Source: Hyphomonadaceae bacterium UBA1001
Lineage (GTDB): Bacteria > Pseudomonadota > Alphaproteobacteria > Caulobacterales > Aquidulcibacteraceae
DNA length: 7,650 bases
Direction of reading: 5' to 3'
Assembly: GCA_002291875.1 (NCBI GenBank)
Contig: DBAV01000233.1
Span: forward strand, 1 to 7,650
Shown piece after piece: positions 1 to 5,819 of the stretch. The translations under genes were made by a program, and so were the position numbers. The notes below the pieces were generated by a model. That model was not told the origin of the DNA and did no database searches. It worked only from the letters and a program-made list of their open reading frames with translations. How positions within the stretch are numbered: the stretch's first letter is position 1; the number at the start of each line of letters is the position of its first letter.

Positions 1-416
1 ACCCGGCCACGGTCGAGCGCATCTTTGAAACCGACCCCAGCTATGTGTTCTTCCAGGCCGAGCCGATCGCCGATCCCTCGATCGGTCCGCGCGGCGCGCA
101 GGGCGTTCCGCTGACGGCGCTGGGGTCGATCGCCGTGGATCCGGCCTTCCATCCCTATGGCGCGGTGGTGTTCGTGGATGGAACCTATCCCGACGCCAGC
201 GGCGCCGCCGCGCCCTTCCGCCGCCTGATGGTCGCCCAGGACACGGGCGGGGCGATCCGTCGCGGGCCGCTGCGCGGGGACGTGTTCTGGGGCACCGGCC
301 CGGACGCCGGCCGCGCCGCCCAGCGCATGAATGCGCCGGCCCGCTGGTGGACGCTGGTGCCCAACGCACTCGCAACGTCCAGCGTCGGTGAACGTGCACC
401 CGTGATCGGGCGCTGA
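1..416 (+). CDS. mltA: MltA-type membrane-bound lytic murein transglycosylase, 3' end (partial)
   Basis: The gene enters from the left edge, with in-frame codons from position 3; 137 residues and a TGA stop are visible. MltA cleaves the MurNAc-GlcNAc bond of peptidoglycan, forming 1,6-anhydro ends, and usually acts as an outer-membrane lipoprotein in the periplasm. What is seen is the C-terminal part: a YVFF stretch near visible residue 14, then the 3D-type domain with its three aspartates in SIAVDP (residue 46), AQDTGGAI (residue 80) and RGDVFWG (residue 93), followed by GPDAG and RWWTLVP. One of these aspartates is the catalytic acid in characterised MltA; I expect the QDTGGAI one but cannot confirm the register. 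The N-terminal domain and signal peptide lie outside the window. A GTG at position 45 is an internal valine, not a start. In many alphaproteobacteria mltA is followed by an Smr-domain gene; here the next gene is convergent. Confidence 0.9.
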   Translation, partial: PATVERIFETDPSYVFFQAEPIADPSIGPRGAQGVPLTALGSIAVDPAFHPYGAVVFVDGTYPDASGAAAPFRRLMVAQDTGGAIRRGPLRGDVFWGTGPDAGRAAQRMNAPARWWTLVPNALATSSVGERAPVIGR

Positions 417-429
417 CCGCCCCGTCAGC
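412..429 (+). terminator. Possible hairpin at the mltA stop codon
   Basis: GCTGAC (412-417) and GTCAGC (424-429) form a perfect 6-bp stem with a 6-nt C-rich loop, overlapping the mltA TGA. An overlapping alternative is GGGCG (408-412) with CGCCC (418-422), and a further small stem is CCCGC (429-433) with GCGGG (441-445). No T-tract follows, so this is not a canonical intrinsic terminator. Its position between convergent genes is the main argument for a role in termination. Confidence 0.3.
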
Positions 430-513
430 CCGCCTGCGCAGCGGGACCCATCCCCCGACGCTGTTCAATGGCCGCTGACCCGGTATCCCCAACCCGCACG
501 GGATCACGGGGCG

Positions 514-1347
514 CTATTCGCGGCGCAGCACCCGGCCGGTCAGGAAATTGCCCATGCGGCTGTCGTTGAAGGCCGCGCGCACCGCGTCGGCGTCATAGTC
601 CTCGGCCACCCAGCGGCGGAACTCGTCGGGCGTGTCGGGCCGGCCGCTGGCGTCCAGCCATTTCAGATAGGTCTCGAAGAAATGGTCGATCAGGCCGGTT
701 CGGCCCGCCTTCACGTGCAGATAGCGCAGCGACAGCTGCTCGACCGCCTCACGCACCGGACGCCCCATCTTGAGGATCACATAGAGCGTCGCCATCAGCC
801 CTGCGCGGTCCGCGCCCGACTTGCAGTGCATCAGCGCCGGATAGGCGATCGAGGCGAAGATCCGGTCGGCCCCGGCGATCACGCCGCGATTGGGCACATC
901 GCGCGAGCGCAGCGACCAGTCCACCAGCGCCAGCCCGTGTGCCTCGCAGGCTTCCTTTTCCAGCCAGTAATGGCCCGAATCGTTGAAGCCGCGCAGGTTC
1001 AGCACCGTGCGCACGCCCAGCGCCGCCGCGCGCGCGATCTGGTCGGGATTGGGCTGGTTCGACCGCCACATGTCGGCATCGATGCGGTGCAGGTTGCGGA
1101 ACCGCAGGCGCAGAAAGCCGTGGTCGGTCCACATCATGTCCTTCCACGCCCGCCTGCGGCCGTCGGGGGTGGCGATGTCAAAGCCCCGCCGGCTGACCGG
1201 GACCACCGGTGCCGGGGGATAAGGCTGCTCGACCACGAGCACGGGCGCGGTGGGCGCAACCGCATGCGCCGGCACGGCCGCGTCCTCGACGCCGGGCCCG
1301 CCAGGCACGCCGGCGGATGCAGTTGCAGGCGGTGGTGGCGCGCTCAT
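514..1347 (-). CDS. Tyrosine/dual-specificity phosphatase-like protein
   Basis: A 277-residue protein reading leftwards, ending in TAG at 516-514. The phosphatase signature HCKSGADRAG lies at residues 174-183 and matches the CX5R P-loop, with Cys175 as nucleophile and Arg181 binding phosphate. Asp150, in SRDVP, is a candidate general acid. Residues 94-99 (WRSNQP) and 112-120 (VRTVLNLRG) match the N-terminal part of the catalytic fold in bacterial DSP-type phosphatases, which can act on proteins, inositol phosphates or other small phosphates. The substrate here is unknown. Residues 1-51 are rich in Pro, Ala and Val and look disordered; there is no clear signal peptide, so the protein is probably cytosolic. 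The start at 1347 is the only upstream ATG that fits before the reading frame loses protein-like composition, and no good ribosome site is seen. Met71 or Met72, just before the conserved core, would be a shorter alternative. It is divergent from the lipid A operon and convergent with mltA. Confidence 0.82.
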   Translation of the reverse strand: MSAPPPPATASAGVPGGPGVEDAAVPAHAVAPTAPVLVVEQPYPPAPVVPVSRRGFDIATPDGRRRAWKDMMWTDHGFLRLRFRNLHRIDADMWRSNQPNPDQIARAAALGVRTVLNLRGFNDSGHYWLEKEACEAHGLALVDWSLRSRDVPNRGVIAGADRIFASIAYPALMHCKSGADRAGLMATLYVILKMGRPVREAVEQLSLRYLHVKAGRTGLIDHFFETYLKWLDASGRPDTPDEFRRWVAEDYDADAVRAAFNDSRMGNFLTGRVLRRE

Positions 1348-1435
1348 GCCGGACCATGTAGAAAACCCCGCCCGCGCCTTCCAGTCGCGAACACACCCGC
1401 CCGCCCGCTTCACCTGACCCTGCGCCCCCACCGCG
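1348..1435. promoter_or_regulatory. Divergent intergenic region, presumed promoters of both flanking genes
   Basis: This 88-bp gap separates the starts of the minus-strand phosphatase gene and the + strand lipid A operon, so it should hold at least one promoter. I could not find a convincing -35/-10 pair on either strand. The only AT-rich patch is ATGTAGAAAA near 1356-1365. The + strand is strongly C-rich, with CCC runs at 1396-1398, 1400-1402, 1404-1406, 1418-1420 and 1425-1429. No ribosome-binding site stands before the ATG at 1436, where the upstream bases are C-rich. Confidence 0.4.
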
Positions 1436-2248
1436 ATGCTCAAGCGTTTCCTGAGATCAAAGGGCTTCCAGGCCTTTGTCGGCCGGCGCATCGCGGGCTG
1501 GATGAAGTTGTGCGAGCACACCACACGCTGGGAGTATCTGGGCCGCGACAGCATCCAGCGCACCTGGGCATCGGGCGCGCCGGTGATGATGGCGTTCTGG
1601 CACGGGCGCATCATGCTGGCGCCCCATGGCTGGCCGCCCGACGCGGGCCAGCCGCCGCTGATGCTGATCTCGCAGAGCAGCGAAGGCGAGATCATCGCCC
1701 AGGCCTGCGAGGGTGTGGGCGTTGCCACCATCCGCGGCTCGACGATGAAGAAGGGCCGCGACAAGGGCGGGGCGGCGGCCTTTCGGGGCATGGTGCGCCA
1801 TGCGCGCGGCGGCGGCTGCGCCATCATCACCCCGGACGGCCCCAAGGGCCCGCGCATGCGCGCCACACTGGGCGCGATCAAGCTGGCCCAGACCGCCGGC
1901 TGCGGCATTGTCGCCATGACCTGGTCGACGCGGCGCGGCTTTACAATGGATTCCTGGGACCGCTTCGTGATCCCCATGCCCTGGGGACGGGGCATCATGG
2001 CGTGGAGCGACCCGCTCCCCATGCCCGGCCGCGATGCCACCGAGGACGAGGTCGAGGCCGCGCGGCGCCTGCTCGAGGACACGCTGAACGACCTGACCGC
2101 GCGCTGTGACGCGGCCATGGGCCGCCGCCCGGTCGAACCCGCGCCGCCCGCCGCGTCCGAAACCGGTGCGGACGACCCCGGCGAACCTGATGCCGCCACG
2201 CCCGCGCCCCCGGCTCCAGCCCGCCCGACCGCCGGCGCCGCCGCATGA
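1436..2248 (+). CDS. DUF374-family lysophospholipid acyltransferase-like protein
   Basis: A 270-residue protein, the first gene of the lipid A operon. It matches the DUF374 family, which is placed near lysophospholipid acyltransferases. Visible family motifs are AFWHGR (residues 53-58), SSEGEII (81-87), IRGST (99-103), TPDGPKGPR (132-140), KLAQTAGCGIV (149-159) and SWDRFVIPMP (173-182). The usual acyltransferase HX4(D/E) box is not evident: His56 is present, but no acid sits five residues on. That is, from memory, normal for DUF374, so catalysis is uncertain. The N-terminus is weakly amphipathic (MLKRFLRSKGFQAFVG), consistent with membrane association. Residues 230-270 form a Pro/Ala/Asp/Glu-rich low-complexity tail beyond the conserved domain. 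The gene ends in an ATGA overlap with waaA, implying coupled translation and a role in lipid A or outer-membrane lipid assembly. That role is inferred from context; the family has no firmly assigned reaction. Confidence 0.88.
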   Translation: MLKRFLRSKGFQAFVGRRIAGWMKLCEHTTRWEYLGRDSIQRTWASGAPVMMAFWHGRIMLAPHGWPPDAGQPPLMLISQSSEGEIIAQACEGVGVATIRGSTMKKGRDKGGAAAFRGMVRHARGGGCAIITPDGPKGPRMRATLGAIKLAQTAGCGIVAMTWSTRRGFTMDSWDRFVIPMPWGRGIMAWSDPLPMPGRDATEDEVEAARRLLEDTLNDLTARCDAAMGRRPVEPAPPAASETGADDPGEPDAATPAPPAPARPTAGAAA

Positions 2249-3657
2249 GTGCTGCCCTCGCCGCCCTGCTTCCGGTGCGCCTGCCCTTTACACTGCGTCT
2301 TTATCGCGCGGCCTCCAGTCTGCTGGGCCCGCTGGCCGAGCCGGTGCTGCGGCGCCGCGCCCGGGCCGGCAAGGAAGACCCCTCGCGCCTGGGCGAGCGG
2401 CTGGGCCATGCCGGCACAGCCCGCCCGGCCGGACCGCTGGTGTGGATGCACGGCGCCAGCGTCGGCGAGTCCATGCTGTTCCTGCCGCTGATCGAGGCCT
2501 TCCGCCGTCGCCGCCCGGACGTGTCGCTGCTGGTGACATCGGGCACGCGCACCTCGGCCGACCTTCTGGCGCGGCGTCTGCCGCCCGGCGTGACGCACCA
2601 GTATGTGCCGGTGGACACGCCCGAGGCGGTGGGGCGGTTTCTGGACCACTGGCGCCCGGGCCTTGCGATCTTTGCCGAGGGCGAGCTGTGGCCGAACTTG
2701 CTGCTCGAGGCACAGGCGCGCGGGGTCAGCCTGGCGCTGGTGAATGCCCGCATGGGCGAGCGCTCGCGGCGCGGCTGGGCGCGCGTGCCGGTGTCTGCCC
2801 GGCGCCTGCTTCAGGCCTTCGACACCCTTCTGGCGGCCGACACGGCCACCGCCGAGGCGATGTCGCGCCTGGCCGAGCGGCCCGTGCAGGCAGTCGGCAA
2901 TCTCAAGCTGGCCGCCCCCCCGCCCCCGGTCGACCCTGCCGGGCTGGCGCTGCTGGACTCGCGCGTGGGGGCGCGCCCGGTCTGGCTGGCTGCCTCCACC
3001 CATGCCGGCGAGGACGAGATCGTTCTTGACGCCCATCGCCGCGTGCGCCTGATCCAGCCGCGGACCCTGCTGATCCTGGCGCCCCGCCACCCCTCGCGCG
3101 GGGCCGAGATCACCGACCGCGCCTGGAAGCTGGGCCTGCCCTCGGCGCGCCGCTCGCTGGGCCAGTTTCCCGAACCCGACACCGCGGTCTATGTCGCCGA
3201 CACCCTGGGCGAGATGGGGATGCTCTATGCCGCCTCGCCCATCACCCTGATGGCCGGCAGCCTGGTGCGCGGCATTGGCGGACACAATCCGGTAGAGCCC
3301 GCACGCCTGGGATCGGTCATCTTGACCGGCACCGAGGTCGCCAATTTCGCCGACCTTTACGAGGCCCTCCAGCAGGCGGGCGGGGCCCGCTATGTCGCCG
3401 ACGCCGAGAGCCTTGCCACCGCCATCCTGGACCTTGCCGACGATCCCACCACGCGCGGGGCCATGCGCGCGGCCGCCGATCGGGTGGTGTCGGCCGGTGC
3501 CGGCGCGTTCGACGCCACGCTCGAGGCCCTCCTGGCGCTGTTTCCGGCGGACACCGGCCCACCCGAGGGCGCGCACGCCAGGGCCTTGACGACGGACGAT
3601 GCCGGTGCGGGCCACGCGCGCACCGTGTCCGAAAGGGGGCGCCGTGCGCGCGCCTGA
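2245..3657 (+). CDS. waaA: 3-deoxy-D-manno-octulosonic acid (Kdo) transferase
   Basis: WaaA (KdtA) transfers Kdo from CMP-Kdo to lipid IVA on the cytoplasmic face of the inner membrane, linking lipid A to core sugars. The 470-residue product carries the family's motifs in order: HGASVGE (69-75, with Glu75 at the expected catalytic-base position), AEGELWPNL (144-152), ASTHAGEDE (250-258), APRHPSR (279-285), DTLGEMG (319-325) and GGHNPVEPA (345-353). Together these are diagnostic of this GT-B glycosyltransferase. Residues 1-30 include the hydrophobic, basic stretch typical of its membrane anchor. It is longer than the E. coli enzyme (425 residues), mainly through a C-terminal extension from about residue 436 that is low in conserved features. 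The ATG lies within the ATGA overlap with the upstream DUF374 gene, and the 3' end overlaps lpxK by 14 bp. How many Kdo residues it adds cannot be read from the sequence. Confidence 0.96.
   Translation: MSAALAALLPVRLPFTLRLYRAASSLLGPLAEPVLRRRARAGKEDPSRLGERLGHAGTARPAGPLVWMHGASVGESMLFLPLIEAFRRRRPDVSLLVTSGTRTSADLLARRLPPGVTHQYVPVDTPEAVGRFLDHWRPGLAIFAEGELWPNLLLEAQARGVSLALVNARMGERSRRGWARVPVSARRLLQAFDTLLAADTATAEAMSRLAERPVQAVGNLKLAAPPPPVDPAGLALLDSRVGARPVWLAASTHAGEDEIVLDAHRRVRLIQPRTLLILAPRHPSRGAEITDRAWKLGLPSARRSLGQFPEPDTAVYVADTLGEMGMLYAASPITLMAGSLVRGIGGHNPVEPARLGSVILTGTEVANFADLYEALQQAGGARYVADAESLATAILDLADDPTTRGAMRAAADRVVSAGAGAFDATLEALLALFPADTGPPEGAHARALTTDDAGAGHARTVSERGRRARA
3632..3639 (+). promoter_or_regulatory. 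Ribosome-binding site that fixes the lpxK start
   Basis: AAAGGGGG sits 4 nt before the GTG at 3644, or about 7 nt counting from its AAGG core. It is the best Shine-Dalgarno-like site in the operon and lies inside the 3' end of waaA. It favours GTG 3644 over an in-frame ATG at 3599, whose 15 extra residues have no family resemblance. Confidence 0.6.
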
Positions 3658-4720
3658 GTTCTGGTACCGCGATGCCGGCCGCGAGGCCGCGCCCATGCTG
3701 CGCCTGCTGCTGACGCCGGCCTCCTGGGCCTGGGCGGCGGTGGGCCGGCGCCGGCTGCGCCGCGCGGCGCCGTGGGCTGCCCCCATGCCGGTGGTGTGCG
3801 TCGGCAATGCGGTGGTGGGCGGGGGCGGCAAGACCCCGGTCGCGCGCGCCGTGCGGGCCTGGTTCATGACGCGCGGCGTGCGGGCGGCCACCCTGTCGCG
3901 CGGCCATGGCGGGCGCCTTTACGGTCCTGTGCAGGTCGATGCCGCGCGGCATGATGCGGGCGCGGTGGGCGACGAGCCCCTGATGCTTTCGGCGGACGGG
4001 CCCGCCTTCATTGCCCGCGACCGCGTGGCGGGCGCGCGGGCGGCGGCCGAGGCCGGGGTGAAGGTGCTGGTGATGGATGACGGCCACCAGAATCCCAGCC
4101 TGCACAAGGACCTCTCGATCCTGGTCTTCGATGCCGGCCGCGGCATCGGCAATGGCCAGGTCATCCCTGCCGGCCCCCTGCGCGAGCCGGTGGACGCGGC
4201 GCTGGCCCGGGCCGACGCGGTGATCGCGGTCCATGCCCGCCTGCCCGAGCCCGACAGCCTGTGGAGCACCCGCGGCGGACGGCCGGACTGGCTGTCGGCC
4301 TGGCGCGGGCCGGTGCTCGACCTGCATTACGTGCCCCTCGACCTGCCCCCGCCCGGCCCCGTGGTGGCGTTCGCAGGCCTGGCGCGGCCCGAAAAGGTGC
4401 ACGAGACGCTGCGCGGTGCAGGGGTCGAGCTGGTGGACCTGGTGCCCTTTCCCGACCACCATGTCTGGCGCGAGAGCGACCTTCAGGAGATGGACAGGCT
4501 GGCGCGTGCCCATGGCGCGCGCCTGCTGACCACCGAAAAGGACGCCGCACGCCTGCCTGCCGCCTGGCGCCCGCGCGTGCATGTGCTGCGCATCGAGGCG
4601 CGGCCCTGTGATCCGGCCGCCCTCGACGCCCTGCTGGCCCCCGTTCTGGCCCCGGGACTGGCCCGCCAGGGCGATGGGCAGGGCCACCGCGTCCCCGCTG
4701 CCCTTATCGCGGACGCCTGA
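3644..4720 (+). CDS. lpxK: Tetraacyldisaccharide 4'-kinase (lipid A 4'-kinase)
   Basis: LpxK phosphorylates the 4' position of the tetraacyldisaccharide-1-phosphate, giving lipid IVA, at the inner membrane. The start chosen is GTG 3644, giving 358 residues beginning VRAPEFWYRD, which resembles the usual start of alphaproteobacterial LpxK. Seen in order: a P-loop GNAVVGGGGKT (54-64), LSRGHGG (84-90; most relatives have Tyr where His88 stands), VGDEP (108-112), VMDDGHQNPSL (143-153, the DDG(F/L)Q region with the catalytic aspartate), VIPAGPLREP (173-182), AFAGLARPEK (242-251), PFPDHHVW (268-275) and TTEKDAARLP (296-305). Length is slightly above E. coli LpxK (328), through the last 25 or so residues, which look unstructured. 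It overlaps waaA by 14 bp in another frame, and its stop is 3 bp before the next start, so coupling on both sides is likely. Confidence 0.95.
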   Translation: MRAPEFWYRDAGREAAPMLRLLLTPASWAWAAVGRRRLRRAAPWAAPMPVVCVGNAVVGGGGKTPVARAVRAWFMTRGVRAATLSRGHGGRLYGPVQVDAARHDAGAVGDEPLMLSADGPAFIARDRVAGARAAAEAGVKVLVMDDGHQNPSLHKDLSILVFDAGRGIGNGQVIPAGPLREPVDAALARADAVIAVHARLPEPDSLWSTRGGRPDWLSAWRGPVLDLHYVPLDLPPPGPVVAFAGLARPEKVHETLRGAGVELVDLVPFPDHHVWRESDLQEMDRLARAHGARLLTTEKDAARLPAAWRPRVHVLRIEARPCDPAALDALLAPVLAPGLARQGDGQGHRVPAALIADA

Positions 4721-4723
4721 CCG

Positions 4724-5626
4724 ATGGCGGTTTCGACCCGCGTGACCCTGCTGCACCGGCTGGAATGGCTGGCAGTGTCCGCCGTGTTCGGCCTGTTCCG
4801 TGCCTTCCCGCTGGAACGGGCATCGGCCCTGGGCGGGTGGATCGGGCGCACCATCGGACCGCTGACCGGCGCACACGCCACGGCGCTGCGCAATCTGCGC
4901 CTGGCCTTCCCGGCCGAGACCGAGGCCTGGCGGGCGCGGATCGCGCGCGCGATGTGGGACAATCTGGGCCGGCTGGCGGGCGAGTTTCCGCATCTGCACG
5001 CCATCCGACCCTATGTCGCCGGCGGGCGGATCGAGGTCGAAGGCGCCGAACGGCTGGATGCGGTGCGCGCCTCGGGTCGCGGGGCGGTGTTCGTGTCAGG
5101 CCATTTTGCCAACTGGGAGATCATGGCCGCCGCCATCGTCCAGCGCGGCCTGCCCTGCCAGGTCACCTACCGTCCCGCCAACAACCCCCTGATCGACCGC
5201 GACATCATCGCCATCCGGCGCGGCTATGGCGCCACCTTCCAGGCCGCCAAGGGCCGCGAGGGCGGCATGGGCCTGATGCGTGCCCTCGCCCGCGGCGAGA
5301 GCGTGGCCCTGATGAACGATCAGAAATACTCCGATGGCGTCATCGCGCCCTTCTTTGGCCATGACGCGGCGACGGCCGACGGTCCAACCCGGCTGGCCCT
5401 GCGGTTCGGCGTGCCCCTGGTGCCGCTGACCATCGAGCGCCTGCCCGGCGTGCGCTTCCGCGTGCGCGTGCACGACCCCATCCCGATCGACGCGGACGCC
5501 CCGGCCGATCAGGCCGTGCGCGACGCCGTGGTGCGCCTGAACGCCTTCCTCGAGGCCGAAGTGCGCGCCCGCCCCGAGGCCTGGTTCTGGGTCCACCGCC
5601 GCTGGCCCCGCGACGCCTGGGACTGA
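4724..5626 (+). CDS. lpxL: LpxL/HtrB-type lipid A secondary acyltransferase
   Basis: A 300-residue member of the Kdo-dependent lipid A acyltransferase family, which moves an acyl chain from acyl-ACP to the hydroxyl of a primary acyl chain on Kdo2-lipid IVA at the inner membrane. Visible motifs: one N-terminal hydrophobic segment (about residues 14-27) as membrane anchor, the HX4E catalytic box HFANWE (127-132), YRPANNP (149-155), MNDQKYSDG (197-205), APFFGHDA (208-215) and the C-terminal signature ARPEAWFWVHRRW (282-294). Length is close to the family's usual 290-310. Which acyl position or chain length it prefers cannot be read, so the symbol denotes the family, not a proven LpxL rather than LpxM. 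The ATG is 3 bp after the lpxK stop and no strong ribosome site precedes it, suggesting coupled translation. It is the last gene of the operon; no clear intrinsic terminator follows. Confidence 0.9.
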   Translation: MAVSTRVTLLHRLEWLAVSAVFGLFRAFPLERASALGGWIGRTIGPLTGAHATALRNLRLAFPAETEAWRARIARAMWDNLGRLAGEFPHLHAIRPYVAGGRIEVEGAERLDAVRASGRGAVFVSGHFANWEIMAAAIVQRGLPCQVTYRPANNPLIDRDIIAIRRGYGATFQAAKGREGGMGLMRALARGESVALMNDQKYSDGVIAPFFGHDAATADGPTRLALRFGVPLVPLTIERLPGVRFRVRVHDPIPIDADAPADQAVRDAVVRLNAFLEAEVRARPEAWFWVHRRWPRDAWD

Positions 5627-5819
5627 CCCCGCCCAGGCCTGCACGCTCTGGGGATGGGTCCGGCTCTGCGCTGCAGGGCCTTGACCACCAGTTCGCGCTT
5701 CGCGCCGGGGCCGCAGGGCCAATGCGGGCGTGTGGCGCGCTGCGTCACGCGGCTGACACACGGCGCGCGGCGCGGCAAGGTCAAGGCCGGTTGGCTGGCC
5801 GAAGGCGGGGGCTCGCGGG
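5627..5819. other. Intergenic region between the lipid A operon and the transporter gene
   Basis: This 193-bp gap shows no credible gene. It holds an imperfect hairpin just after the lpxL stop (GACCC about 5625-5629 with GGGTC about 5656-5660), an 8-bp direct repeat GCAGGGCC (5673-5680 and 5713-5720, 40 bp apart) and an inverted pair CGTGTG (5729-5734) and CACACG (5757-5762) flanking a GC-rich interior that can itself fold. A TTGACC at 5681 lacks a fitting -10 element. It probably contains the terminator of the upstream operon and the promoter for the transporter, but neither can be pinned down. Confidence 0.4.

Noticed and set aside
682..2109. + strand frame (475 codons) across the phosphatase and DUF374 genes
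   Set aside because: It spans two real genes on different strands and has no family resemblance; it is a GC-rich shadow.
3599..3643. Upstream ATG for lpxK adding 15 residues
   Set aside because: The extra residues do not look like LpxK, would enlarge the overlap with waaA, and the strong ribosome site at 3632-3639 points to GTG 3644.
1348..3891. Minus-strand reading frame continuing open upstream of the phosphatase, up to about 1125 codons in total
   Set aside because: The part beyond 1347 lies antisense to the DUF374, waaA and lpxK genes. Its composition (Arg, Gly, Gln, His) is the usual product of reading GC-rich genes backwards, and it carries no recognisable motif.
3317..4999. Long minus-strand frame (560 codons) opposite waaA, lpxK and lpxL
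   Set aside because: Antisense to three well-supported genes, with Arg/Gly/His/Pro-rich content and no domain signal.
1436..5626. Possibility that the cluster is a capsule, secretion or defence system
   Set aside because: Motifs of waaA, lpxK and the LpxL-type protein are diagnostic, and the remaining gene is a known companion of them. Nothing resembles nucleases, toxins, reverse transcriptases or transposases.
5681..5709. TTGACC as a -35 box for the transporter
   Set aside because: At 16-18 bp spacing the sequence is GCCGGG-like, with no resemblance to a -10 element.
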